Assembly (NCBI RefSeq): GCF_002285435.1
Contig: NZ_NSBT01000026.1
Coordinates: forward strand, 1 to 64,000
Length of the DNA: 64,000 nucleotides
From: Actibacterium ureilyticum
Lineage (GTDB): Bacteria; Pseudomonadota; Alphaproteobacteria; Rhodobacterales; Rhodobacteraceae
Direction of reading: 5' to 3'
Below are positions 1 through 8,480 of this stretch, one piece after another. Positions within the stretch are counted from its first letter, which is position 1. Each line of letters opens with the position of its first letter. The notes under the pieces are model-generated. The model ran no database searches. It had not been told where the DNA came from and saw nothing but the letters and a program-made list of their open reading frames with translations. Position numbers and translations under genes: made by a program.

Positions 1-26
1 AAGCCCGCACATCGACCCCCGCACAT

Positions 27-140
27 ATGCACAGACATTTCAAACATCTCACGCTTCTGTGCATTGTAGTGAGCGATTTGCGCCCCCAGATCGGTGTCAT
101 CGGCAGCAGGCCCGCTGCCAACAAACTGAAAAGACACCGA
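27..140 (+). promoter_or_regulatory. structured leader upstream of the small secreted protein
   Basis: ATGCACAG (27-34) is repeated inverted as CTGTGCAT (57-64). Closer to the gene is a nested structure: TCGGTGTC (91-98) can pair with GACACCGA (133-140), enclosing GGCAGC (102-107) with GCTGCC (114-119). It ends six bases before the AAAGGA ribosome binding site. This could be a structured 5' UTR; the first repeat could instead end an upstream gene lying outside the window. No known riboswitch class is recognised. Confidence 0.4.
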
Positions 141-159
141 CCCTGAAAGGAACTTGAAA

Positions 160-465
160 ATGAAAACCCTCGCACTGACCACCGCCCTGATCGCTGGCCT
201 GACCGCTCCGGCCTTTGCCAACAACTTCAGCATCGTCGACGCCGACCGCGACGGTCAGGACCGTCTGGTCTATGACCTGCCGGAAAACAATGTTGCGCTG
301 TCGACGGCGAACTCGCTGAACCCCGTTGCCAGTGCCATCGCCGCTGACATCGTGGCCAATGGCGACGAGTTCGAACGCTCGACCGGCCGCGGCGTGACGC
401 CGACCGTTTACGTGACGGATGGCGAGTACAACCCCGAAGACTTCCGCTCGGGCTCGAACTCGTAA
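160..465 (+). CDS. small secreted protein, unknown function
   Basis: A 101-residue protein beginning with a clear Sec signal peptide (MKTLALTTALIAGLTAPAFA, cut probably after AFA). The mature part is short, acidic and free of cysteine, with Asp/Asn-rich stretches such as VDADRDGQDRL; it may be partly disordered. ATG 160 is preferred over the in-frame TTG at 154 because AAAGGA at 146-151 is then well spaced. The gene stands alone and ends in a strong terminator. I do not recognise a family; it resembles the small exported proteins common in roseobacters. A periplasmic or extracellular location is inferred from the signal peptide only. Confidence 0.8.
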   Translation: MKTLALTTALIAGLTAPAFANNFSIVDADRDGQDRLVYDLPENNVALSTANSLNPVASAIAADIVANGDEFERSTGRGVTPTVYVTDGEYNPEDFRSGSNS

Positions 466-490
466 GCACTAGCGACATGCAAGACCAAAA

Positions 491-518
491 CGGGGGCCGT
501 GATCGGCCCCCGTTTTTT
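491..518. terminator. bidirectional Rho-independent terminator
   Basis: CGGGGGCC and GGCCCCCG form a perfect stem around a short GTGATC loop, followed by TTTTTT on the plus strand and by GTTTTGG on the minus strand. It lies between the convergent small secreted gene and scoB and can serve both. Confidence 0.85.
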
Positions 519-539
519 AATGTCTGCCATGCGGCCCGA

Positions 540-1166
540 TCAGTTGACGATCATCGCCTCGGTCGCGGCGCGCAGCTCTTCCTCGATCACGCCATCGGCC
601 AGTTCAACAAGCTTCAAGCCGCCCTCGACGACGTCCAGGACACCCAGATTGGTGATAATGCGGTCGACCACGCCCTTGCCGGTCAGCGGCAGGGTGCATT
701 CATGCAGGACCTTGCTGTCGCCATGCTTGTTGGTGTGGTCCATCACGACGATGACGCGGCCCACGCCCGCCACCAGATCCATCGCTCCGCCCATGCCTTT
801 CACCAGCTTGCCGGGGATCATCCAGTTGGCTAGATCACCTTTTTCGTCGACCTCCATCGCGCCCAGGATCGCCGCCGCGATCTTGCCGCCGCGGATCATG
901 CCGAAGCTGGTGGCGCTGTCGAAGTAAGACGTCCGGCGCAGTTCGGTGATCGTCTGCTTGCCGGCGTTGATCAGGTCGGGGTCTTCCTCGCCCTCGAACG
1001 GGAAGGGGCCCATGCCCAGCATACCGTTTTCCGATTGCAGCGTGATGTCCTTGTCGCCCACATAGTTGGCGACCAGCGTCGGGATCCCGATCCCGAGGTT
1101 CACATACATGCCGTCTTCAAGCTCGTCCGCCGCGCGCGCGGCCATCTGGTTGCGGTCCCATGCCAT
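540..1166 (-). CDS. scoB: 3-oxoacid CoA-transferase subunit B
   Basis: This is the beta subunit of succinyl-CoA:3-ketoacid CoA-transferase, which moves CoA from succinyl-CoA to acetoacetate in ketone-body or PHB breakdown. It has 208 residues, normal for the family. The catalytic glutamate is visible as Glu46 in the QSENGMLGMGP motif, and the N-terminal LGIGIPT glycine loop is intact. The ribosome site GAGGAAC precedes the ATG. The partner subunit scoA lies upstream on the same strand but is separated by two unrelated genes; only 23 bases separate this start from the end of the inserted pair, so co-transcription is likely. The related atoA/AtoDA transferase is an alternative name. Confidence 0.92.
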   Translation of the reverse strand: MAWDRNQMAARAADELEDGMYVNLGIGIPTLVANYVGDKDITLQSENGMLGMGPFPFEGEEDPDLINAGKQTITELRRTSYFDSATSFGMIRGGKIAAAILGAMEVDEKGDLANWMIPGKLVKGMGGAMDLVAGVGRVIVVMDHTNKHGDSKVLHECTLPLTGKGVVDRIITNLGVLDVVEGGLKLVELADGVIEEELRAATEAMIVN

Positions 1167-1189
1167 TGATCAGTTCCTCCGTCCTATCT

Positions 1190-1981
1190 CTATGCCGTAT
1201 CCGGCACGTTTTCCAGAATGTCCATTGACACGGCCTGCAACATCTTCAGGCCGAAATCCGCGTTCATGTGCCGATGATCGGCAGTGTCCATGCCGCCGCC
1301 ACCGATATGGGCTGCATCACGGCTGAAATCGGCGTTTGTTCCAAAGGGCGCTGCGACCGTATCGGCGGGTTGGGGCAGCCAGCGGTAACCGGCGCCTTCG
1401 ACCGCGCTGGAAACCGCTTTTTGCCAGTACTCAAACAAAACGGGCGCATCGGGATGGGCCATGAACGCACTCAGGGCGCGTGCCGGGGCGTACTCCTCTG
1501 ACCGCGCTGCAATTGACACGGCCGGATAGGGGGCGTCTGTTAGGATATAGTTGCGGTTTTGGCCCAAACAGTTCGTCACCAGGGAAAGCTCCCGGGCCAC
1601 CAACTGATCGATACACGCCTGCGCGAATGCTTCGGAACAGTGCAATGCCTTGCCGGTGTCGGACCCTTCCAGAATATCATGGTCCATCAACAGCCAGGCC
1701 AGATCGCTCAGACTGAAGCGAAATCCGACAACCAGGATATGGTCGAACGTCGTCAGGTCGATCGTCCGTGCACCGTTGACGTTTTCGATAAAGTCGCGAT
1801 CGACGCGGGAACGCAGATGAGGCGCGAAAACCCCGCGCTTTCCCACGCGTCCCAAGCGGAAATTCGGGGCGGCCATTGCAAAAAAAGACAGCTCGATATC
1901 GCGGCATTCCGCACAGAAGGCCCCGGCGGCCTGCTTCATCGCTGCAACATGTGAGCTGCCCAGAACAAGAAGTCGGCTCAT
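1190..1981 (-). CDS. SGNH-like protein, partner of the GSCFA protein
   Basis: A 263-residue cytoplasmic-type protein without signal peptide. The N-terminus MSRLLVLGSSHVAAMK resembles block I of SGNH/GDSL enzymes, with GSSH in place of GDS. A C-terminal Asp...His stretch (DTADHRHMN) could supply the rest of a catalytic set. ATG 1981 is chosen because it overlaps the stop of the upstream GSCFA gene as ATGA, so the two are translationally coupled. Base composition is visibly lower in GC than scoA and scoB on either side, which suggests acquisition. The exact reaction is unknown; polysaccharide O-acyl chemistry is a guess from the fold. Confidence 0.6.
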   Translation of the reverse strand: MSRLLVLGSSHVAAMKQAAGAFCAECRDIELSFFAMAAPNFRLGRVGKRGVFAPHLRSRVDRDFIENVNGARTIDLTTFDHILVVGFRFSLSDLAWLLMDHDILEGSDTGKALHCSEAFAQACIDQLVARELSLVTNCLGQNRNYILTDAPYPAVSIAARSEEYAPARALSAFMAHPDAPVLFEYWQKAVSSAVEGAGYRWLPQPADTVAAPFGTNADFSRDAAHIGGGGMDTADHRHMNADFGLKMLQAVSMDILENVPDTA

Positions 1982-3039
1982 TTGTTGAACGCCTCCAGCA
2001 GGGCTTCCTCGCACACCAGATCTTCGTCCTCATCGGGCGATGCGGCGATTGCGGGTGCGGTTTCGCCGTCAATGTCTTCTCCGCCATGGGCCGCCAGAAA
2101 GGCCCGCATTACCCGGCGCACGCCCCGCGCGCTGACGGTGCGCATGTTTTCCTCGAAGAAAGACCCTTCCGAAGGATGCGCGGCAATGATCTCGTAGGAC
2201 GGGAAATAATCCACATCCTCGAAATCCTCATACAGTTCGCCAGCCACCGCACGCAGGACCGATTTCGAATAGATTGTCGCCGGCAGGACATGCTGTCCGC
2301 TGGCTGTGGCGGTCAGCGGTACCGGCGACACGGTCAGTAGGAAACGCATGTCAGGATTGACCGCGCGCACCAAATCTCGCAGCGCCAAGAAGTCCTCTCG
2401 GATTTCTGCGGCGCGGAAATTGACAAAGCCGAATATTGTATCGTCCATCTCCCCGGCAATCGTACCAGGGGCGGTCGGATAGACCGTGCCGCTTTCGATA
2501 TGCTGCCAAGCTTCTGTCAGACCCAACGTAAAAACGATCAAACCGGCTTGCGAGAGCGCTTCGCGTATCGCGGCCAAATGGGCGGTTCGAGCGGTTTTCA
2601 CCAGCTCTGGTGAGGCCAGGCCCGCAGGTTCGACTGACGGCCGCATCGCGTCGAAGAAACGGCCATCGCGCTCCCAGACCGGCTCGGCAGGTTCAAAAAC
2701 GCCCTGTGACTCACGCAAAAGTTGCAGGAACTGGCGCATCGTATAGATGTTGCCGTAACGCGCGGAATAGAGCCCGTAGCCGAATTTCTGACTTAGCGCG
2801 ACGTAACGGTTGGCGATCCTGTCCGGCAACGGCTCGGTGTCGATGACATTGAAGCCGTTGCGCACCAAGGCACGCCCGACATGTTGGGCAAAACAGCTGC
2901 CGGCGGTCAAGACAGGCAGGTCACGCGGTATCGCAAAGCGCGCTTGGTAGAGCCCGGCCGGGGGAAAACGCCGCACTTCAGAGACGCCGGTGCGCCAGAA
3001 GGCACCCGGCTCCAGACCCTCATAGGGCGAACTTGTCAT
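1978..3039 (-). CDS. GSCFA domain protein
   Basis: A 353-residue protein with the family-defining LTAGSCFAQHVGRAL motif near residues 41-55, followed by the family signatures FTLGLTEAW, TVSPVPLTAT and SYEII. GSCFA proteins are related to SGNH hydrolases and occur near surface polysaccharide genes; their activity is not established. The gene starts 19 bases after the scoA stop and overlaps the next gene by four bases, so it sits inside the sco operon. There is no signal peptide or membrane segment. Moderate GC compared with its neighbours supports insertion into an older scoAB pair. Confidence 0.85.
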   Translation of the reverse strand: MTSSPYEGLEPGAFWRTGVSEVRRFPPAGLYQARFAIPRDLPVLTAGSCFAQHVGRALVRNGFNVIDTEPLPDRIANRYVALSQKFGYGLYSARYGNIYTMRQFLQLLRESQGVFEPAEPVWERDGRFFDAMRPSVEPAGLASPELVKTARTAHLAAIREALSQAGLIVFTLGLTEAWQHIESGTVYPTAPGTIAGEMDDTIFGFVNFRAAEIREDFLALRDLVRAVNPDMRFLLTVSPVPLTATASGQHVLPATIYSKSVLRAVAGELYEDFEDVDYFPSYEIIAAHPSEGSFFEENMRTVSARGVRRVMRAFLAAHGGEDIDGETAPAIAASPDEDEDLVCEEALLEAFNK

Positions 3040-3058
3040 ATCGCGTCCCGTCCTGCCA

Positions 3059-3754
3059 TCACTTTGACCGTGTGGTGCGCTGTTCGATCCGTTTCTCGTG
3101 GTCGCCCTGGATCAGGCGGTGCACATAGATGCCGGGCAGGTGGATGTGGTCGGGGTCCAGTTCGCCGGGCTCGACGATCTCTTCGACCTCCATCACGCAG
3201 ACCTTGCCGCACATGGCCGCGGGCGGGTTGAAGTTGCGCGCGGTCTTGCGGAAGATGCAGTTGCCGGTCGTGTCGGCCTTCCACGCCTTGACGATGGCCA
3301 GATCGGCAAAGATGCCTTCCTCCAGCACGAAGGTCTCGCCGTTGAAATCCTTGTGCTCCTTGCCCTCGGCCACCACGGTGCCGACGCCGGTCTTGGTGTA
3401 AAAGCCCGGGATGCCGCAGCCGCCGGCGCGCATGCGCTCGGCCAGCGTGCCCTGCGGGTTGAATTCCAGCTCCAGTTCGCCCGACAGGTATTGCCGCATG
3501 AATTCGGCGTTTTCACCCACATAGGACGACATCATCTTCTTGATCTGCTTGGTGTCCAGCAGCTTGCCCAGTCCGAACCCGTCGACCCCGCAATTGTTCG
3601 ACGCGATGGTCAGGTCCCTGACCCCGCTGTCCACGATCGCGTCGATCAGCAGTTCGGGAATGCCGCACAGGCCGAAACCGCCGGCCGCGATGAACATTCC
3701 GTCGGACAACAGCCCGTCGAGCGCTTCCGCGGCCGAGCCGTAAACTTTCTGCAT
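3059..3754 (-). CDS. scoA: 3-oxoacid CoA-transferase subunit A
   Basis: Alpha subunit of succinyl-CoA:3-ketoacid CoA-transferase, 231 residues. It shows the glycine-rich CoA site ([16 protein letters not shown]), the [18 protein letters not shown] stretch and [13 protein letters not shown], all typical of ScoA/AtoD. The start [15 protein letters not shown] has GGAGG seven bases upstream; the upstream in-frame extension looks non-coding. It is first of four genes read as a probable operon scoA - GSCFA - SGNH-like - scoB. The protein must pair with ScoB about 1.9 kb downstream, so the inserted pair has not destroyed either subunit. Confidence 0.92.
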   Translation of the reverse strand: MQKVYGSAAEALDGLLSDGMFIAAGGFGLCGIPELLIDAIVDSGVRDLTIASNNCGVDGFGLGKLLDTKQIKKMMSSYVGENAEFMRQYLSGELELEFNPQGTLAERMRAGGCGIPGFYTKTGVGTVVAEGKEHKDFNGETFVLEEGIFADLAIVKAWKADTTGNCIFRKTARNFNPPAAMCGKVCVMEVEEIVEPGELDPDHIHLPGIYVHRLIQGDHEKRIEQRTTRSK

Positions 3755-3832
3755 ATTGTCACTCCTCCAACAGCGTATCGGCAATGTTGTGCCGCGCTGC
3801 AGAAGCAGAGTCAACAAAGCCCGGACGTCGCG

Positions 3833-4396
3833 TCAGATCACCCGCACCTGGGTCCCGATCGGGGCCAGTTGGTACAGCTCGGCGATCTTCTCGTTATAGA
3901 GCCCGAAACAGCCGTCCGAGGATTTGCGCCCGATCTTGCGGGTGTCATGGGTGCCATGGATGATATAGGCGGGCCAGCTCAGGTACATCGCGTGGGTGCC
4001 CAGCGGGTTTTCCGGGCCCGGCGGCACCGGTTTCCAGTCGGGGAAGCGTTCCAGCTGCGACGGCGTGGGCGTCCAGGACGGGCCGACCTTCTTGCGCACG
4101 ATTTCGGTATAGCCGCGCTTGGTCAGCTCGTCGGTCTTGGGGACCGATGTCGGATAGATCCGGTAATCGGTGCCGTCTGCGGACCAGTAATGCAGCGCGC
4201 GCGAGACACTGTCGCAGACGATGCAGCCCTTGCCCAATTCGCTGAAATGGTCGCGCCAATCCTGGCTGGAGAAGCTGGAAACGTTGTGGCGGCTGGAATC
4301 CGCGGGCAGGGTCTGTGCCCGCAGGCTGGCGGGCACAAGGGCGGTGGCGCCGATGCCTGCGATCAGGTGACGGCGGCTCAGGTTGAGGTTTTTCAT
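3833..4396 (-). CDS. L,D-transpeptidase (YkuD family), Tat-type leader
   Basis: A 187-residue exported enzyme that would form 3-3 peptidoglycan cross-links or attach proteins to peptidoglycan. The catalytic motif is seen as HGTHDTRKIGRKSSDGCFG with Cys163 as nucleophile and the upstream histidine in place. The leader SRRHLIAGIGATALVPASLRA has a twin-arginine and a hydrophobic stretch, so Tat export is possible. ATG 4396 puts this leader at the N-terminus. The gene is monocistronic, between scoA and topA. The central segment with CIVCDS and HYWSADGTDYRIYPTS is typical of the alphaproteobacterial subgroup. Confidence 0.88.
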   Translation of the reverse strand: MKNLNLSRRHLIAGIGATALVPASLRAQTLPADSSRHNVSSFSSQDWRDHFSELGKGCIVCDSVSRALHYWSADGTDYRIYPTSVPKTDELTKRGYTEIVRKKVGPSWTPTPSQLERFPDWKPVPPGPENPLGTHAMYLSWPAYIIHGTHDTRKIGRKSSDGCFGLYNEKIAELYQLAPIGTQVRVI

Positions 4397-4505
4397 ATCT
4401 CTACTTCTGTTCGCGTGTTTCCCCCCGCCGCAGGGTCGCATTGGCGGGGCGGTCTTGACCAATCACATATGGTTGAAGCCGAATATGTAAAGGTCGGGGC
4501 GCGCC

Positions 4506-7100
4506 TCAGGTGTCCTTGTCGGCGGCTTTCTTGGTGGTTTTCTTCGCGGTTTTCTTGGCGGCGGGTTTCTTCGCCGCTTTCTTGCCGCCGCCCTTCTTGG
4601 CCGCCTTTTCCGCGATCAGCGCGACGGCCATTTCCATCGTCACATCGGCGGGTTCGACATCCTTGGGCAGGGTGGCGTTTACCTTTTCCCACTTCACATA
4701 GGGGCCATAGCGGCCCTCCATCACGTTCACCGGCCCGCCGCTTTCGGGGTGTTCGCCCAGTTCCTTGAGCGGCTTTGCGGCGGCGCGGCTGCCCCGGCGG
4801 CCCGGATTGGCGCGCTTTTCGGCCAACAGCTCGACGGCGCGGTTCATGCCGATCTCGAACACGTCATTGGGGTCTTTCAGATTGGCATAGACCGGTTTCG
4901 CCTCGTCCGGCAGCTGGTGCATCACATAAGGCCCGTAGCGGCCGAAATTCGATGTGATCATGCCGCCTTCGGGGTGATTGCCGATCTCGCGCGGCAGCGA
5001 CAGCAGGGTCAGTGCCTTGTCCAGGTCCATATCCGCCGCTTCCCAGCCCTTGGGCAGGCTGGCGCGGGGTGGTTTGGGGGTGTCCTCGGTCGGCTCGCCC
5101 TTTTGCACATAAGGCCCGAACCGGCCCACGCGCAGGGTGATCTCGTCCTCGCCGTCATGGCCCAGAACCTTGCCGTCCAGCTCCGCCGTGCCGTCATCGC
5201 CACCGGGCGCCGACAGCGGCCGGGTATAGCGGCATTCGGGATAGTTCGAACAGCCGATGAACGCCCCGCCGGACCGCGCGGTCTTCAGGTTCAGCCGGCC
5301 CGCGCCGCATTTGGGGCAGACGCGCGGATCGCTGCCGTCTTCGGTGGGCGGGAACAGGTGCGGGGCCAGCACCTCGTCGATCTTGTCCAGAACCTCGGAA
5401 ATCCGCAGATCCGCGGTTTCGGCAATGGCGGCGGAAAAATCGCGCCAGAACCGGTCCAGCACATTGATATAGTCGCGCTCGCCCGCCGACACGTCATCCA
5501 GTTCGGATTCCAGGTTGGCGGTGAACTCGTAACCCACGTATTTGCGGAAATAGTTGCTCAGGAACGCCGTCACCAGCCGGCCCTTGTCCTCGGGGATCAG
5601 GCGGTTCTGTTCCTTGCGCACGTAACCGCGATCCTGGATCGTGGTCACGATGCTGGCATAGGTGGACGGGCGGCCGATGCCCAGCTCTTCCATCTTCTTG
5701 ACCAGCGTCGCCTCGGTATAGCGGGGCGGGGGCTGGGTGAAATGCTGTTCGGGCGTGACCGAGCGTTTGTCGGCGGGCTCGCCTTGCATGATCTGGGGCA
5801 GGCGCTTGTCGTCATCGTCGACAACCACGTCGTCGCGGCCTTCCTCGTAGACCTTCAGGAACCCGTCGAACAGCACCACCTGGCCGGTGGCGCGCAGGGC
5901 GACCTGGCCGTCGCTGCTGCCGATATCGACCGTGGTACGCTCCATCCGGGCGGCTTCCATCTGGCTGGCCAGGGTCCGTTTCCAGATCAGGTCGTAAAGC
6001 TTGCGCTGGTCGGCATCCGTCACCTTCAGGCTGGCCGCGTCGCGGGTCATGTCGGTGGGGCGGATGCATTCATGCGCTTCCTGCGCGTTCTTGGCCTTGT
6101 TCTTATAGATGCGCGGGCTGTCGGGAACGTATTCGTCGCCATAGCGGTCCTTGATCGCGTCGCGCGCCGCGCTCACGGCCTCGGGCGCCATGTCGATCCC
6201 GTCGGTCCGCATATAGGTGATGTGCCCGGCCTCATAAAGCCGCTGTGCCAGGCTCATGGTTTGGCGCGCGCCGAAGCCGAACTTGCGGCTGGCTTCCTGT
6301 TGCAGGGTCGAGGTCATGAAGGGCGCGCTGGGATTGCGGCTGGCCGGTTTCGCCTCGACCGATTGCACGGTCAGATCGCGGCTCTGGACCGCCTGCACCG
6401 CCAGTTCGGCGGCGGTGCCGTTGGCGATATCGTATTTGTCCAGCTTCTTGCCGCCCAGAACCGTCAGGCGGGCTTCGAATTCCTGACCGCGCGGGGTGGC
6501 CAGCACCGCCTTGACCGACCAGTATTCGCGCGCGCGAAAGGCCTCGATCTCCATCTCACGCTCGACGATGAGGCGCAGGCAGACCGATTGCACCCGCCCC
6601 GCCGATTTCGCGCCGGGCAGCTTGCGCCACAGGACGGGCGACAGGTTGAAGCCCACAAGATAATCCAGCGCGCGGCGCGCCAGATAGGCATGCACCAGCG
6701 CCTCGTCGACCTGGCGGGGGTTCTTCATCGCCTCGGTCACCGCCGATTTGGTAATGGCGTTGAACACCACGCGGCTGACCGGCGTGTCCTTCTTGATCGC
6801 CTTGCGCTTACGCAGCGCTTCCTCCAGGTGCCAGCTGATCGCCTCGCCCTCGCGGTCGGGGTCCGTCGCCAGGATCAGCGCGTTGTCGTCCTTCAGCGCA
6901 TCGGCGATCGCCTTGACATGCTTGCGCGAGTCGTTGGCGATTTCCCAGGTCATCTCGAATGCGTTTTCGGTGTCGACCGAACCGTCCTTGGGCGGCAGGT
7001 CGCGCACATGCCCATAGGACGCCAGAACCGTGAAGTCGTCGCCCAGATATTTGTTGATCGTTTTGGCTTTCGCTGGGGATTCGACAACAACAACGGGCAT
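4506..7100 (-). CDS. topA: DNA topoisomerase I
   Basis: Type IA topoisomerase, 864 residues, which relaxes negative supercoils. The N-terminal Toprim domain starts VVVESPAKAKTINKYLG and carries the metal site TDPDREGEAISWHL. The active-site tyrosine is about residue 296 in GHITYMRTDG. A single four-cysteine zinc ribbon (CPKCGAGRL ... CSNYPEC) is followed by three repeats of the GRFGPYV type (GRFGPYVQ, GRYGPYVM, GRYGPYVK) and a lysine/alanine-rich tail of about 30 residues that probably holds DNA. AAGGAA lies just before the ATG. dprA lies directly upstream on the same strand, a common arrangement in this group. Confidence 0.97.
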   Translation of the reverse strand: MPVVVVESPAKAKTINKYLGDDFTVLASYGHVRDLPPKDGSVDTENAFEMTWEIANDSRKHVKAIADALKDDNALILATDPDREGEAISWHLEEALRKRKAIKKDTPVSRVVFNAITKSAVTEAMKNPRQVDEALVHAYLARRALDYLVGFNLSPVLWRKLPGAKSAGRVQSVCLRLIVEREMEIEAFRAREYWSVKAVLATPRGQEFEARLTVLGGKKLDKYDIANGTAAELAVQAVQSRDLTVQSVEAKPASRNPSAPFMTSTLQQEASRKFGFGARQTMSLAQRLYEAGHITYMRTDGIDMAPEAVSAARDAIKDRYGDEYVPDSPRIYKNKAKNAQEAHECIRPTDMTRDAASLKVTDADQRKLYDLIWKRTLASQMEAARMERTTVDIGSSDGQVALRATGQVVLFDGFLKVYEEGRDDVVVDDDDKRLPQIMQGEPADKRSVTPEQHFTQPPPRYTEATLVKKMEELGIGRPSTYASIVTTIQDRGYVRKEQNRLIPEDKGRLVTAFLSNYFRKYVGYEFTANLESELDDVSAGERDYINVLDRFWRDFSAAIAETADLRISEVLDKIDEVLAPHLFPPTEDGSDPRVCPKCGAGRLNLKTARSGGAFIGCSNYPECRYTRPLSAPGGDDGTAELDGKVLGHDGEDEITLRVGRFGPYVQKGEPTEDTPKPPRASLPKGWEAADMDLDKALTLLSLPREIGNHPEGGMITSNFGRYGPYVMHQLPDEAKPVYANLKDPNDVFEIGMNRAVELLAEKRANPGRRGSRAAAKPLKELGEHPESGGPVNVMEGRYGPYVKWEKVNATLPKDVEPADVTMEMAVALIAEKAAKKGGGKKAAKKPAAKKTAKKTTKKAADKDT

Positions 7101-7237
7101 GGAATTCCTTTCGACTCAAGGCCGGGTCACCGGCGGCGCTAGATGTGGGCCATAAAGGGAAAATGTCAATCCGCCCCGTGCAGTCGGGTCGGTCTGCCCC
7201 TTCGGGGCAAGAAAATACCGGCTGGCCGGACGGGGCC

Positions 7238-8374
7238 TCAGACAGTGCGGGACAGCAGCCCGCCGGGCTGGCGGATGATCTGGCCGTCCAGTTCCAGCGT
7301 GACCAGTTCCGCCGCGACCGCCTGAGCCGGCAGGTTCAGATCGCGGATCAACTGATCCTCGGCCAGCGGGGTGGGGCCCAGCCGGTTCAGGATCTGGCCG
7401 TGCAGCTGCGCGATGTCGGTCAGGCGTGGGGCTGTGCGTTCCGGTGGGGGCGGCGGGATGTCGGCCTGTGGCGGCGGGGCAGGGGCGTTGTCCTGCAATG
7501 CCTCGATCACGTCTTTGGCGCCACGCACCAGCCCCGCGCCATCGCGGATCAGCATGTTGCAGCCCGAGGCGCGCGCGTCATAGGGGTGGCCGGGCACCGC
7601 CAGCACCTCGCGCCCCTGGTCCAGCGCATCGCGCGCGGTGATCAGGCTGCCGGAACGCGCCGCGGCCTCGACCACCACGACCGCGCGGGCCAGGCCCGAG
7701 ATGATCCGGTTGCGGCGCGGGAAGTGGCGGGCCTGCGGTTGCAGCCCGGGGGGCATTTCGCTGACCAGCAGCCCGTTCTGTGCGATGTCGCGGGCCAGAT
7801 CGGCGTTTTCACGCGGATAGATCACGTCGATCCCGCCCGCCACCACGGCAATCGTGCCGCTGTCCAGCGTGGCCTGATGCACGGCGGTGTCGATGCCGCG
7901 TGCCAGCCCCGAAACGGTGACCTGATCGGCGGCGCCCAGATCGGCGGCCAGCTTGCGCGCCATCCGAATGCCCAGCGACGAGGCATTGCGCGCCCCCACC
8001 AGTGCGACGGTGGGGCGCTGCAACAGGTCGGCCCGGCCGCTGATCCACAGAAGCGGCGGCGCGTCGGACAGATCGTGCAGCAGCGCGGGATAGGCGGGCA
8101 TGCCATGGGCGATCAGCGTGGCCCCGGCGGCGCGTCCCCGGTCCAGTTCGCGCAGCGCATCGTCGCGGGCAAAGGGCGCATAGTCCTTGACCCCGGCAGT
8201 GCGGGCAATTTCGGGCAGGGCGTCCAGCGCGGCATCGGCAGAGCCATGTTCGGCCATCAGCCGATAGAATGTCGTCGCGCCGACCCGGCGCGACCGAATG
8301 AGCCGGAGCCACTGAACCAGCGACTCCTCCTGAGTGGGTGGTGCGAGGGGGTGGGTGGAAGAATCTGTAACCAC
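7238..8374 (-). CDS. dprA: DNA-processing protein DprA
   Basis: DprA/Smf loads RecA on incoming single-stranded DNA in transformation and in gene transfer agent uptake. The 378-residue protein shows VALVGARNASSLG, VSGLARGIDTAVHQ and the HFPRRNRIISGLA signature of the Rossmann core, plus a C-terminal winged-helix-like DprA domain that follows a proline-rich linker. The start is GTG at 8374. A 15-bp perfect inverted repeat brackets this start, and a CtrA-like box lies about 50-65 bases upstream. In Rhodobacter dprA is known to depend on CtrA in the GTA system, which makes that box plausible. Confidence 0.94.
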   Translation of the reverse strand: MVTDSSTHPLAPPTQEESLVQWLRLIRSRRVGATTFYRLMAEHGSADAALDALPEIARTAGVKDYAPFARDDALRELDRGRAAGATLIAHGMPAYPALLHDLSDAPPLLWISGRADLLQRPTVALVGARNASSLGIRMARKLAADLGAADQVTVSGLARGIDTAVHQATLDSGTIAVVAGGIDVIYPRENADLARDIAQNGLLVSEMPPGLQPQARHFPRRNRIISGLARAVVVVEAAARSGSLITARDALDQGREVLAVPGHPYDARASGCNMLIRDGAGLVRGAKDVIEALQDNAPAPPPQADIPPPPPERTAPRLTDIAQLHGQILNRLGPTPLAEDQLIRDLNLPAQAVAAELVTLELDGQIIRQPGGLLSRTV

Positions 8375-8399
8375 GGGTCCTGCTGCTCCGGCTCATTCG
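8295..8399 (-). repeat. 15-bp perfect inverted repeat bracketing the dprA start codon
   Basis: CGAATGAGCCGGAGC at 8295-8309 is the exact reverse complement of GCTCCGGCTCATTCG at 8385-8399. In the dprA message the first arm is 11-25 bases before the GTG and the second arm falls within codons 22-27. The 75-base loop would contain the ribosome site and start codon. A translational control hairpin is possible but unproven. Confidence 0.75.
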
Positions 8400-8424
8400 T
8401 GGGAACAGTCTTGGCGTCACAGGG

Positions 8425-8439
8425 TTAACAGGTGGTGAA
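8425..8439. promoter_or_regulatory. possible CtrA box upstream of dprA
   Basis: TTAA-N7-TGAA, one mismatch from the CtrA consensus TTAA-N7-TTAA. It lies 51-65 bases before the dprA start. The assignment rests on sequence and on the known CtrA dependence of dprA in Rhodobacter. Confidence 0.4.
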
Positions 8440-8480
8440 CGAATGCGCGGGCCGCGGAAATTTTCGCGGCGGGGGCCGGT

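Noticed and set aside
4749-7142. A 797-codon open frame opposite topA
   Set aside because: topA is unmistakable on the other strand; high-GC genes leave long antisense frames, and this one has no domain or ribosome site.
7196-7208. GCCCC-TTC-GGGGC hairpin between topA and dprA as a terminator
   Set aside because: Short stem and no T run on the strand of dprA; too weak to list as a feature.
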